64,000 nt of DNA from Chrysemys picta bellii (Eukaryota; Chordata; Testudines; Emydidae). This document shows, one piece after another, positions 43,625-54,589 of this stretch. The notes under the pieces are model-generated. The model had not been told where the DNA came from. It searched no databases and saw only the letters and a list, made by a program, of their open reading frames with translations. Both the position numbers and the translations under genes were made by a program. Numbering within the stretch: position 1 is the first letter of the stretch; the number at the start of each line of letters is the position of its first letter. The stretch is from NCBI RefSeq assembly GCF_011386835.1, contig NC_088801.1:20384824-20448823 (forward strand). The letters are read 5' to 3'.

Positions 43625-43800
43625 CCATATTTGCCATCCCCTCATTATTGATCTCTGGAAAAAAAATTAGGAGGTTTTTATTTAACCTAACTTGATTACT
43701 CTGTGGAACTCACTGCCCCAAGATATAATGGAGCAAAGAGCTTAGTAAGATTTTTAGAAAATGATGAGATAATTTAATAGATTTCACAGAGGATAATAGT
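43625..43800 (+). repeat. Diverged CR1-like 3' fragment
   Basis: gattactctgtggaactcac, tgccccaagatataatggag and caaagagcttagtaagattt match the 3' region of an older CR1/L3-like LINE (gaactcattgccacaagat, caaagagcttagcaggat). Confidence 0.55.
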
Positions 43801-44627
43801 CACCTACAGTGATGTTAATTAGAATAAAAAAGTATATGGTACATTGTACCTCATGTTTCAGGACATAAGCCAACCACTAACAACTTGGCATATGGAAGAA
43901 ACTTCCAAACTGGCATGGTATTGCATAATTGTCCACTATAAGGGACTAGCAGTTTCATCATATTGGAGGAGGTGGATTATTAGTCTCCCTATGAATACTA
44001 AACAGAAAACAGCAGGGATGAAGGGATTAGTGAGGTACATAAGCTCCCAAAAGTCAGCAAATGCAGAATAAAAGTCAATTTTTCAACCTTGGCCCAGATT
44101 CTGCTATGGAACAGAGATGTTTGTATCTCTAAGTTACCATTGCATCCTCTGTATCGTGAAGCCATCTGGTGTAAAGTAAAGCAGCCTAAGGAACTGAGAT
44201 GTCATTCTGACAGCAGGGCTTTGCTGTGGCTGCTCCTCATGTAGCTGCCCAGGCCCCCATGGGCAGGGAAAGGTGATGTGGGAGGAGGAGGAGGCGGCGG
44301 CAGTGGCATACAAACTGTTGTGGTGGAGCTGTACCTCCTGAAGAAACCTTTACTGGCCAGTTAACCCAGCTTTAGGGCTGGTTTGTGCAACCAACATACA
44401 GGAAGGCCTGGCCCTTTAACTCTGTATTTGATGACTTTTGAGTGGATATGGGTCCAAGAAGCAAAATTCAGTTGCAGAATTCCCCACAGATGGGTATATT
44501 TAGCCTGAGAGTTTTGGCACACAAACTCTGTTAACAATTAACATTATACGAATAAAAACACAAGAGAAGTATTTTGGTGACCTCTAGCCTTGCAAGACAT
44601 GTAATAAATAAATAAATAACATATAAT
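43801..44627. other. No gene; (aata)n run at 44598-44622
   Basis: Unrecognised DNA with a short aataaataaataaataa microsatellite. A GC-richer patch at 44220-44330 has no gene signature. Confidence 0.45.
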
Positions 44628-44762
44628 TGATGTTTGCAGTGGTGTTGTAGCTGTGTTGGTCCCAGGATATGAGAGAGACAACGTGGGTGAGGTAATATCT
44701 TTTATTGGACTGACTTCTGTTGGTGAAAGAGACAAGCTCTTCTCCCTTTATCACATTGTATT
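44628..44762. repeat. Penelope-type repeat, second family
   Basis: The head gttgtagctgtgttggtccc resembles that of the element at 22141 (agtagcagccgtgttagtct). It is followed by agagagacaacgtgggtgag, gtaatatcttttattggact and gttggtgaaagagacaagct. This is a common sauropsid repeat that I associate with Penelope-like ends. The copy stops early; ends and target duplication were not determined. Confidence 0.5.
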
Positions 44763-45824
44763 CCATAAAGTTAAGCAGTAAAATAGGATAAACAGGCAGG
44801 TGTTAAGTGATAATCAAACTTCTTACTGTAGGTGTTACGATACAAGTGATGCAGCTCCAGGTCTCCTATCTTTCAGTAGATAGACAGTAATTGTCTGATG
44901 ATAATCATGTTAACTATACTCCCTGGAGTTACTTTACTGCTGTTAAGAAATATCTCCGGATCCTTTACATAGCTATGATGAAAACCCCCCACATTCAATT
45001 ATTCTACTGAAGGTTGAATGATTATAATGCATGTTCCTTGGCACAATGATTTACCCCAATAGAACATTAGAAGTTTTCTTCTGCTAGGAGAGATAATATT
45101 TTAAAGTAGAAATAATTAAAACCACTGTGGAAGCTTCATTCATTGCTGAACATGGGAGCCTGCTCTTTGGTAGGACAAGCATTTTATTGCCTGTACACCT
45201 CCTATCTGCCCAGCAAGAAGGAATGCTAAAGTAACTGATTATATTAACAGATTATTTTTGAAAAAATGTAGCTTGCAAGGTGAAATCAGTTTGAGTTTTG
45301 GCATGAAAAGTGAATGGAGATTACTTCCTGCTATTTGTCTTGGTGAGTCTGTCATTCCCTTATGAGCAATGATGGTACCTGATACAGCCATATGCATTGT
45401 GCAACTCTCATACACAACCCAAAAGGCACTCGTACTGAATTATGTTTGGTGGTACTATTGTAGGAGGTTATTTTAAGAAGTACATAGTAATAGCTCTGCT
45501 AGAGCGACAGACAGTTTGGAATACCAACTTGAACAAGCAGGAAAGGAACCTAAAACATAAAAGATTCCATTGTCTCAGATGCAGCAGCTGGTGGATTTAG
45601 ATTAGGTTTTTGCAATAGTTGTCACAATGGGTAATCAGTTCGTGGAGAAACTCCAAAGTCTGGATTCAGTTTGGGTTCTTACCCAAAATTATCTGAACCC
45701 TTTTGAGTTTTGAAGGTGGTTGGAAAATGCATTGACCCAGGATTTCTAGGGTTTCTTTGGTTTGCTAGTGCTGGAAATAAAAACTTTTTGACAGACTGGG
45801 ACTGTTGTCTGATGATTCAAACAC
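44763..45824. other. No gene recognised
   Basis: AT-rich unique-looking DNA without supported features. Confidence 0.5.
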
Positions 45825-46060
45825 AGATTGTGCTGTGTGACATTAGGCGATCACTTAGGGTGAAATTCTGGCCCCATTGACTTCAATAGGATCAGGGTTT
45901 CCCCCTTATCCTCTCTCTTTCAGTTCAGCCATCTGTCAAATAAGGCTGTTAAGTTACCCACCTCAGAGGTGTTATGAGACTGACTTACTCAATGTTTGTA
46001 AATCTCTTTGAGAGCCTTGGACGGAAGTGTTAGTTTGTTTATTAGGCTTTCTTCTTCTAC
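45825..46060 (+). repeat. MIR SINE with an inserted old-repeat copy
   Basis: gtgtgacattaggcgatcac is the MIR core start. It is interrupted at about 45860-45910 by ggtgaaattctggccccatt, gacttcaataggatcagg (a copy of the dispersed old repeat). MIR resumes as ctctttcagttcagccatct, gtcaaataaggctg and tcagaggtgttatgagactg. Confidence 0.65.
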
Positions 46061-46204
46061 TCCTGGCCAGAAGTGAGAAATATAAAGGTTCACAAAGTTA
46101 ACCTTTCTTTGAATATCAAGAATTATTTGGTTTGAACTTTGAACGTGAAATGAGAAGAAGCACTATTGCCCTAGTGTTAACATGATGTGTCCCATTCTGA
46201 ACAA

Positions 46205-46320
46205 TTAAACATACTGGGCCAAATTCTCTTCTCCCATTTGTTGCTGTGTCAGTAAATTCATTGGTTTCTGTGGAGTTTCTCCAGAGTTACGTCAGTGTAA
46301 GAGAGGACAAAGTTTGGTGC
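46205..46320. repeat. Copy of a dispersed old repeat
   Basis: gggccaaattctcttctccc, gtaaattcattggtttctgtgg and agtttctccagagttacgtcag correspond to the same family as 19487 and 37365. Confidence 0.55.
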
Positions 46321-47604
46321 ACTATTTTTAATCACACATTGGCATCAGTGAGAAAGCTCAAAATAACCTGAAGGATTAACATGCATAGACATTTGTCTTT
46401 GTTGCTACAGGGGAGAATGATGATATAAAATGTTGCCACTTTTGCAGATTGCAAAAAGGGTATTAAAAAGTTATTTACTTGTATGAGAAACCCAGAAGTT
46501 CCTCGTTATAAGAAGTCACAGAAGGGTTGGTGGTTAGTTTTTTTTCTCTTATAAAATATTAACACATGACTGACTTTTTTGAAATAATAGCATTACATTT
46601 TAAAATACATTAACTCAAAGACTTTGTAAAATTAACATTGATCTTTCTTACAGCAAACGCAGAAAAGGTTTTTAGGACCGAGCAACCAAGGAGACTTGCT
46701 TTTAAAGTAACTTCTGAGATTTCTCTCTCTCTCAAAACCATTTATACAGAAAGATGCAAATTATTTTAAATAGACCTCAGGACTGCACAGCTATTTTGAA
46801 CATGTAACTACAATTTGAAAAATGTGAGCATGCCATTTAATCCATTTGCAACAGCAGATTGGTATTTCTCATTTTGTTTTTGTTTTTTCTAAAAAAAGAT
46901 CTAATCAATCAAAGGCCAGTGAACCTAGAGGTCTGTTCAAGGATCCATGTCTCCCTGCTGGCTGTGTAACATTGGGAAGATGAGGGACATTCTAATGGTA
47001 TACATCAACCATAACAGCCTTCAGTTTCTTCTGTGAGCTCTTTGTTTCCTGCACTAATACTCTGGGTCTCTCAACATAATGAATGAGCGAAGGGACTTGC
47101 AGGAGTTTCGATACCATTTGTTTTTTATCCTCAAGGAAAATATGAACCCTTTTGTCAGATAGAACGATGCATAAAAATAAGGGCTTTCTGTAATACAAAA
47201 GTTGAAGGTGACCTATGCTAGTAATTGATACAAAATCATTTTTTGGAAGCTGTAAAAATTTATCCCTGGGTATTTATTTGTTCTACCTTGCATTTTACTG
47301 TTGTGTCTTAGCTACTGTACACTATTTCTCAGATGGAAGATTCAAACAGGAGTAGATACTGTCACATATTAATGAACTGGCTTAGTAGCTATTAAACATT
47401 TTTTACATTTTTTCCCATTGGATAACTACCCTGAACTGTGCAAGAGAGTTGTTTATAGGAAGTATTGTACGCATCCCACAAATTGCATGTGATTTGCGCA
47501 TGCACAGATGCTCTGAAAATGTATCTCAAGATGTCTTGGCTAACTACTCAGGACCAGGCTGTGATATCATTTCTCACAATGAATATGTATTTATGAATAT
47601 GTAT
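46321..47604. other. No gene recognised
   Basis: AT-rich unique-looking DNA; the minus frame 46992-47198 is not supported. Confidence 0.5.
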
Positions 47605-48230
47605 TGAATGAATTCCATATGTAACTCCATTGCCTTCAGTGGGACTGCTTGTGGTATAAGGTAGTACCAGCATAAATATCACAGTCCTGCCTTCAGTTTG
47701 CTTACAATGGGGTATACAAACCCCACAGTGGGCAACACAGGGTTAATGAGCTGTTGTGGGCTCAGTTGGCCCTGCCCTGCCAAACCTGTGACAGATGTCA
47801 GACGTGGAGGAAGGATCTTAAAGCACAGCTCTGCTGGTGGCAGACCAAAAAGGAGAGCAAACCTCTGTTCTGCTCATGGAGAGAAGGCAGGCTGAAGGCA
47901 AGAACTCCTCAGGCAACCACTGCCTGAAGGAAGGGAGGGCCTGATGCTGATCCACCTTTGACAGGACTATGTTAGCCTGTTAGCCTAGCTGTCTTAACAG
48001 AAGCCCTCTGAAGGAAGAGAGCTTTACCACACCTGTGGGACAATCTATTTGAGTTCATTTAGTTTTGTATTCATTGATACTTCGGAAAGGGCTGAGTCTC
48101 TTACGACTGGACTGGTATTGCGGAACACCCACACATCACAGAGCAGAGACTCAGCCAGGGCCTAGACGGTGTCTTGTGGGAGAAACTCAGTGAGAATATC
48201 CAATAGCCCTTTATTACAATGTTATATGAT
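47605..48230. other. Old-repeat copy at 47610-47690, then unidentified GC-richer stretch
   Basis: The words tccatatgtaactccattgc, cttcagtgggactgcttgtg and cataaatatcacagtcctgc are an old-repeat copy. From 47690 to 48230 the base composition rises and long terminal repeat-like phrases occur (gccctgccctgccaaacctg ... gactggactggtattgcgg), but no ends are visible. Confidence 0.35.
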
Positions 48231-49029
48231 TTCAGCAAGGAAGGCATGCCATTTATTTGTTCTGGACTTCTGTTTTCTTGATTTGGATAAAGTAGTTTTC
48301 ACAATTATTAGATTTGTTTGACATCTACTAAAAAAAACCATATGGACAATCTATGTCCTTCTTTGAAATTTAAGGAACACTGCGCATAAAATGAGAAATT
48401 TCCAGGCAAAGGAAAATTATTGCTTTATATTGAAATTACAGTAATTTTTCAATAACTTAGAGGGGACGTTGCAAAGTGAGGTTAAAGTAGGTAAACTGTA
48501 AATGAAACTAAGATGATGAAGAACAACAGTAACTTTTATTTAATGTTACTTTTAGCATTAATGGAACTTTTGTAAAATCATATGCCTGCATCTGATGCTG
48601 AATGAAAGATTTTGTTTGTTCAGAGGTGGAATGTATACTCCAAATACATACTACCCTGAACATATCGCAGCACAGACACTTATGTATGGTAGAGGTACCA
48701 AAGACCAGAGAGGTTCTGAAAGACTGAGGAAAAACAAACCTAGTATTGTTTTTTCGAAAAAGGAAAGAGCCTGGCAGTTACCATCCTATACTTTCTACCA
48801 CTAGTAAATTAATAAAGTAACTACTAAGGGAAAAATAGAAGCTTGAGCAAAAGGTACCATGAATTAATAAAATACATTTGGAAGGGATTTTTTTAAATTG
48901 AAGTACAAATTTAGTGGGGAACTTTGTAAATATGCTTGTGCGTGTCACAAAATCTGACTCTAACATTAGCTTATATTGAATTGGATAGGAACGTTATGTG
49001 AACTGAATTTATGCTAAATACAGTGACCA
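48231..49029. other. No gene recognised
   Basis: AT-rich unique-looking DNA; small frames not supported. Confidence 0.5.
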
Positions 49030-49192
49030 AAGGATGGTGATATATGGTGGAAACATCTAATGGAGTATCTCAGGAGCGGGTGACAAGGGCGATCATATAT
49101 CATATTTTCAGCGATGACCTGGAGGAGGGTGTAAACAATGTGTTAACAAGATTCACAAAGAATACTAAATGGAAGGACTTGCAAATATCGGT
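49030..49192 (+). repeat. CR1-type LINE fragment, part before the DIRS insertion
   Basis: The translation has GVSQERVTRAIIYHIFSDDL, then EEGVNNVLTRFTKNTKWKD: the RT region from the PQGS to the FADD box of CR1 in decayed form. The sequence resumes after the DIRS element at 51580. Confidence 0.65.
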
Positions 49193-49380
49193 AGTTCTTC
49201 GAGTGATAGTTCCTATGTGTATTCCACACATGGGTGTGCATGTGTGCCATGCGCCTGAGTCTGGAAGTGTTTCTTAGCAAGTCTGTTGACCCACACCTGC
49301 ATAGCACATCTCCTCATGCTCCCAGCTGAGGGTATAAGAGGTAGTCAGGTCAATGCCTCCCCAGCTTTTTTTAGTGTAAG
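49193..49380. repeat. DIRS left inverted terminal repeat
   Basis: It begins gttcttcgagtgatag and includes gcctgagtctggaagtgttt and agctgagggtataagaggta, all found in reverse complement at 51440-51579. It would hold the promoter and part of the circularisation signals. Confidence 0.8.
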
Positions 49381-49494
49381 TTATCTAAATTAGTATAGTC
49401 AGTGTAGTTCTTCTTCTTTCCCTGGTCATGGACTGTATTTCCTCCCCCGTCCCCCCAGGCACTGTGGCCTGGATTCCAGGTTTCAAAAGCTGTT

Positions 49495-49665
49495 TCCTGC
49501 TTGCGCTCTTTCTCTGTGAGTGATGAGCACCAGTGGTGCCTCTACTGCCTTGACGAGGCACACGTCACAGCTCACGGCACCATTAGCAAATCCTTCCTGT
49601 CCCAGACCTGGGAAGCTTGCAATCTTCACCTTCATAAATACCAGATGGAAGAAGTGATGAGACCC
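49495..49665 (+). pseudogene. DIRS gag-like fragment
   Basis: In the frame open from 49501, SVSDEHQWCLYCLDEAHVTAH resembles the C-x2-C...H zinc-binding start of DIRS gag (compare GHSQCICCLGESHVPQR at 55735). After about residue 50 the resemblance ends, and RNase H sequence follows in another frame, marking an internal deletion near 49670-49720. Confidence 0.5.
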
Positions 49666-49714
49666 AGGCTGCTCCGAGCAGGTCTGGCTTTGGAACTTGT
49701 GCATCAAGAACCAC

Positions 49715-49960
49715 ATGATACTTCAAGCCGCCTACCTACTGGGCACCCAGAATTCCCTGGCCAACGTGCTCAGCAGGACTCTGAACTTCAATCACGAGTG
49801 GGAGCAACATGATGCCATGCTTCTGTACCTCTTCACCAAGTGGGGCACCCCCTGATGGGACCTCTTTGCTATTCACAAGGACAGAAAGTCCCCTTCTATT
49901 GCTTGAGAGGAGCAGTGAGGGATGGCTCTCAAGATGATGAGATAGGTGAGCTCCATTGTC
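49715..49960 (+). pseudogene. DIRS RNase H fragment
   Basis: In the frame through 49738, LLGTQNSLANVLSRTLNFNH, then EWE, matches the end of the DIRS RNase H domain (G-T-x-N-x-L-A-x-x-L-S-R). A further FTKWGTP stop WDLFA region (about 49830-49875) is the usual continuation. A stop codon falls between P and W. The RT domain that should precede it is absent. Confidence 0.6.
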
Positions 49961-50289
49961 TTTTCCCCCATTCCTCTCCTGCCACAGGTGCTATGCAAGA
50001 TTTATCGGGACAGAGCCACTGTCATACTCATGGCCCCATCAGTTCTGGTTCACAGACTTCTTCAGACTCTCCACCCGCATATCACGCCACTGCTGCATAC
50101 TCCCGAATCTGCTCACACAAGATTGGGGGAGGTTTCATCATCACAATCTGGGCTGTCTTCACCTCTCAGCCTGATATTTGGATGGGTGTCGAGGGTAGAC
50201 CATGCATGCTCTACTCCAGTTCAACAAATCCTTACCCAAAGCAGGAGAGAATCCACCAGAGCCTGCTACCAAGCTTAAATGGAGAGGCT

Positions 50290-51250
50290 TCACAGCATGG
50301 GCCCACTGCCACTGCCATTCACTGAGCATGGTGTCTCTTCCAGTCATCCTCGACTACTTCCTCGCTCTCAAGAAGTCGGTCTTGGCCCTCAATTCTATTC
50401 AAGTGCACCTGGCAGCACTCCGTGCCTTTCTCCCTCTCATGGATGGTGCATTGGTGTTTATGTACCCCACCACCATCCGCTTCACGAAAGGTTTACTCAG
50501 CACCTTTCACCAGCACTGAAGCCTATGCCACCATTGCATCTTAATCTCATTCTCTCTGCTCTCACAAAGCCACCCTTTGAGTTGGTAACAACATGCTCCT
50601 TCTCCCACCTCTCAATGAAAGTGACTTTCTTAGCAGCCATTACCTTGGCCAGATGAGTCAGTGAACTCACGGCCATGAGGGCAGATGCTCCCTACACAAT
50701 ATTCCTCAAGGAGAAGGTGTCCTTATGGCTACACCCTAAATTCCTCCCAAAAGTGGTGTCTGAGTCCCACCTAACTGCATCTGCCTGCTGGTTCTCCACC
50801 CCATACCACACACCTCCTCTAATGACAGAGCCTTGCACTCCCTTGACATACGCCAGACACTGGCATTCTACGTCCACAGACTTGACCCTTTTGCACATCA
50901 CCAAAGCTATTTGTGGCCATTGCCAAACAGTCCAAGGGTCAAGCCCTCTCATCCTCAACAGATCTCTAAGAGGGTCTCAGGTGCATTTGTGAATGCTACA
51001 ACCAATCCAACCCACGCCCATCTGTTAGAATCACGGTGCACTCTTCACGAGCACAAGCCACCACATCAGTCTCACTGGTGGATGTGGCCTGGCAAGACAT
51101 CTATTGTGCAGCAACTTAGCGCTCCATCCACACATTCACGTCACACTATGTCATTGCCCAAGCAACAGCTACAGATGCCGCCATGGGCCAGACTGTACTG
51201 CAGACCCCACTTCTATTGGCATCCTCACACTCTCACCTCCAGTGACTCGC
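50290..51250 (+). pseudogene. DIRS tyrosine recombinase
   Basis: It would insert the circular DNA copy by site-specific-type recombination, replacing a DDE integrase. Segments in order: SLPVILDYFLALKKSVLALN and SIQVHLAALRAF (core-binding domain, 50330-50430), PTTIRFTKGLL (50468), PPFELVTTCSFSHLSMKVTF (50570-50630), LHSLDIRQTLAFYVHRLDPF (50835-50893), SSRAQATT with the box-II-like Arg (about 51035) and FTSHY with the nucleophile Tyr candidate (about 51137-51151). The order and spacing agree with DIRS YR proteins. Several frameshifts and a TAG at about 51118 make it inactive. Confidence 0.75.
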
Positions 51251-51264
51251 GAGCAGAGATCAGC

Positions 51265-51579
51265 ATGATATGTGGAATACACATAAGAACAATCACTCAA
51301 AGAGGAGGAGGAAGTAACTTACCTGTAACCGGAGGTTCTTCAAGATGTGTGATCCCTATCTGCATTTCACTATCCACCCTCCATCCCCTCTGCTTTGGAC
51401 TAGATTCCATTACGGTAAGAGGGAGACTGGAGGGCGTTGACCCACACTACTTCTTATACCCTCAGCTAGGAGCACAAGGGAACCCACATGCAGGTCAACA
51501 GACATTGCTAAGAAATGCTTCCAGACTCAGGCACATGGCATATCTGGACACTGCACATCTCGAAGAACCTCCTCTTATG
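51265..51579. repeat. DIRS internal complementary region and right inverted terminal repeat
   Basis: atatgtggaatacacataag, aacaatcactc at 51270-51300 is the complement of the extreme left end. ggttcttcaagatgtgtgat follows in forward orientation, and then 51440-51579 mirrors the inner left repeat, ending gaagaacctcctcttatg. Confidence 0.7.
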
Positions 51580-51920
51580 TAAGAGATTAATAGAAAGCCC
51601 TAGACCTATTAGAAAGATGGGCAAAAATCCTAAAATGAGATTCTGCTGTAAAATTACTGGCTAATACTTCTAGGGAAAAACAGTAGAAAATATAGAGCAC
51701 CAAAGGGAAGGAGTAATCCTGAAAGAGAACTATGCTGGGCTGTGACAATTGACAGAAAACTAGACATGCAGTTAATGTGAAACGGTAGCAGAAAAGGACA
51801 AGCAGTTTTGAGTTGCTATGCAGTTGAATAACAGTGCAGGGAAATAATCATTCTCTAGTCAGCACCGGAGCATCCACTCCTGGAATACAGTATTTAGTTC
51901 TAGGAAGTTCTGCTCCCATT
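51580..51920 (+). repeat. CR1-type LINE fragment, part after the DIRS insertion
   Basis: The translation has decayed DGQKS and AVTIDRKLDMQ (compare LGVIMDHKLNMN of the CR1 at 15411). This is followed by gcaccggagcatccactcct, ggaatacagtatttagttct, matching the caactggagtattgtgtcta region of CR1. This continues 49030-49192. Confidence 0.6.
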
Positions 51921-52060
51921 AGAAGCCCACTTTGGGGTAGACTGAGCATTTAGACATAGCCTTGTGTTAGGGGAGGGCACATCAGGAAGGAATTCTGATG
52001 TATTCAGTCACAATTCTCCAATTGCTCCCTTGCTCCTTCTTCAGTTCTTTGGGAGAATAA
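51921..52060. other. No feature recognised
   Basis: Short unrecognised spacer ending in taa, one half of the MITE target duplication. Confidence 0.4.
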
Positions 52061-52365
52061 GGGCTTGTCTATGTGAACACTTAGTTCCCTGCAAGCGAGG
52101 GTGTAAATCTACCCCAGACTAGCCTGTCACGCATTAACAGTCCATGTGGACCTTTCAGCCACGCACTATAAGTTCCCTAGTGCGCTTTGATCTATGCTGT
52201 TTTGCAATGGGAGTAGATCAAAGCACACTAGAGAACTTTTAGTGCACGGCAGCAGGGTCTACACAGACACTTAGTGTGCTGCAGCCTGTTAATGCGTGAC
52301 AGACTAGTCTGGGTTAGATTTACACCCCAGCTTGCTGCAAACTGAGTGTTCGTATAGACAAGCCC
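52061..52365. mobile_element. Palindromic Harbinger-type MITE with TAA target duplication
   Basis: The ends are gggcttgtctatgtgaacac and, from the other side, gggcttgtctatacgaacac. taa flanks both sides (52058-52060 and 52366-52368). The whole 305 bp folds back on itself: gtgcgctttgatctatgctg on the left and tagatcaaagcacactaga on the right are part of the arms. Confidence 0.85.
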
Positions 52366-53252
52366 TAAATTACTTCACTGCTTTTAGGAGTACAGTTTAC
52401 TCACCTTCCCCTATAAATGGCCAGTTCTGGGGAGAGGGTGTGAGCCATGGTCCAGAACTGCAGTCCGAGCAGCCTGAATAGGAAGGATGAGGAGTGTCCT
52501 TCCTCTCCTTACTAATCTGCAGGGCATTTTACCCATTTGCTATTAACTTGAATAAAAGCAGGATCAAGGCCTATATTCCACAAACCTATTAACAAACTAA
52601 CGAACAGCAGCAAAAGCGATCAGGGAACTGCAGGATTTGACGTATCAGGAATAACTAAGAGTTAAATGCATACAGAATGGTGTAACTACTAAGGGAAGTG
52701 GTGGGGATATGATGGTTATATACAAATGTCTGAGGAGCATAAACAACACAGATAATTAGTGAGATCGGTACTAGGAATAATGGGATATAATTAAGAAAGG
52801 GAAAAATTAGGCTGACTTCTATGAAATCCAGCAAGATGTCCCTATGCTGGTCATGTAGTGATGTCCCTATAGTGTGACATAAGATTACTGAGAGATACAA
52901 AGTGCATAAAATTATGTGACCTGGGCAGTGAGGTGAAGTTGTTGTGTATTGGGTTATGAGACTTTCTGTCTGTGCTGTATTGTTCTAACTTTGTGTGTGT
53001 GTCTGTGTGAAGAACACACACAAAGGCATTCCATGACAGTAGCATACTTCTAGACCCCAGCCTGAAGTGACACAGCTGTTCTGCCTATGCTGGGACCTAA
53101 GAAATCAAAGGCTATAAACAGTTCAAAAGGGTCTTAAGAAAAGTGGGCAGGGGAGATTGATCAAAAGGACCAAGCAGCTTTTAAGTGAGACTCTCCCTGA
53201 AATGGGGGGGTGAAATAGTTTGTGAGTTAAGGGAATGGACTCTGCCAGGAGG
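52366..53252. other. No gene; (tg)n-like run at 52993-53009
   Basis: Unrecognised DNA. The part from about 53050 onward, together with 54280-54560 beyond the hAT insert, has the flavour of an LTR (attaaatactttgctctaag near 54395), but ends are not defined. Confidence 0.35.
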
Positions 53253-53260
53253 GTCTATAG

Positions 53261-54271
53261 CAGGGGTCTCAAACACACGGCCCTCGGGGTTATTTTCTGC
53301 GGCCCGCGAACCCCTCGCAGCCCCCCCCCCGCCCTCCCCCAGTGTTTACCTAGAGCGGCTCCGGCCGGACGTGCACCGGGGACAGGGCAGGCTCCCTCCC
53401 TGCCTGCCTGCCCTGCCCCGCGCTGCTCCGGGAAGAGGCCGGAACGTGGGGAAGGGGGGGCGGAGGGGCTGTGTGTTGCTGTTGCTTTAGGCAGCGCCCC
53501 CAGTATCTCCCATTGGCCGGGAACGGGGAACCGCGGCCAATGGGAACTGCTGGGGGCGGTGCCTGAAGCAACAGCGACACACTGCCCCTCCTCCCCCAGG
53601 TTCCGGCCACTTCTCGGAGCAGCGCAGGGGCAGGGCAGACAGGCAGGCAGGGAGCCTGCCCTGCCCCTGGTACATGCCGGGCCAGATCCTGCCCCCCGAA
53701 CCCCTCCTGCAGCTGTATCCCCACCTCACCCTGCACCCCTCCTGCATCCCAACCCACTGCCCTGAGCCCCATGCCGCACCCCTTCTGCACCCTGACCCCC
53801 TGCCGTACCCTGCACCCTCCTGCACCCTGACCCCTGCCCTGCCCTGAGCCCCCTGCCACACCCTGCACCCAGACCCCCTGCCCTGAACCCCCTGCCTCAC
53901 CCCGCACCCCTCCTGCATCCCAACCCACTGCCCTGAGCCCCCTGCCGCACCCTGCACCCCTCTTGCACCCCAACCCCCTGCCCTGAGCCCCCTGCCGCAC
54001 CCTGCACCTGGAGCCCTCACCACACCGCACACCCCTCCTGCACCCCCTGGGGGCAGGGAGGGGGGTAGAGTTGAGGTGGGGATTTCGGGGAAGGGGTTGG
54101 AATGGGGGCAGGGAAGGGGTGGGAAGAGGTGGGGCAGGGGCGGGGCCTCATGGAAGGGGTGGAGTGGGGGCGGGGCTGAGGGTGGCGGGGGGAGATGTCA
54201 GTAATGCAGCCCTTGGGCCAATGTACTAGTCCTCATGTGGCCCTCAATGTCGTTTGAGTTTGAGACCCCTA
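53261..54271. mobile_element. 1-kb GC-rich hAT-type element with perfect 8-bp target duplication
   Basis: Exact gtctatag repeats at 53253-53260 and 54272-54279. The left end, caggggtctcaaac, pairs with the right end, gtttgagacccct. Inside, about 53370-53545 and 53520-53680 form a long inverted repeat (gcaggctccctccctgcctg against caggcaggcagggagcctgc). Then a minisatellite-like tract of cctgcaccc/ccctgagccccctgcc units runs to about 54050. The long minus-strand ORFs in this tract are compositional. Confidence 0.92.
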
Positions 54272-54279
54272 GTCTATAG

Positions 54280-54589
54280 GAAGCTTAGACCTGCCAGGCC
54301 CCCATGTGGTTAGACACCTGGTAGGCTAGACATGCATATGGTCTGTTTTACTGTTTAAAAACCTGTTTTTTTCTTAAATGTTTTTGTTCTAATTAAATAC
54401 TTTGCTCTAAGAAGGCTGTTTGGTCACTGTTTACCACTGTCATTGCTTCTGGAAGGAAGAGACTTGCAGGTGCTAGACATAAGTTAGAGAATCTGAGAGT
54501 GGGAGAATCATATGATTCCATCCTGAGAGAAGTGAGTCCTGAAGGGGATGCATTCGAAGAGACCAGGAGGGGTCAGACGTGCCCTTAGC
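54280..54589. other. Possible LTR remainder
   Basis: tttgttctaattaaatactt, tgctctaagaaggctgtttg at 54384-54420 has the look of an LTR polyadenylation region. This is weak and unconfirmed. Confidence 0.3.

Larger units (their letters stand above)
49193..51579 (+). mobile_element. DIRS-type retrotransposon, internally deleted, with inverted terminal repeats
   Basis: The left end (gttcttcgagtgatagttcc ... cctgagtctggaagtgtttc ... gctgagggtataagaggtag) returns in inverted orientation at the right end (51420-51579). Between lie a gag-like piece, an RNase H piece and a tyrosine recombinase, the DIRS gene set. At 2.4 kb it is much shorter than a complete element, because most of gag-RT is gone. Near 51269-51310 a second inverted copy of the extreme left end sits inside the right repeat, as expected for the internal complementary region of DIRS elements. 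Confidence 0.85.

Noticed and set aside
49501..49812. 103-codon ORF as one protein.
   Set aside because: It spans the junction of a DIRS gag fragment and RNase H sequence read out of frame, so only the first part is meaningful.
53350..54032. Two long minus-strand ORFs (226 and 181 codons) rich in Gly, Arg and Gln.
   Set aside because: They are produced by the GC-rich tandem repeats of the hAT element; the repeat period is open in several frames.
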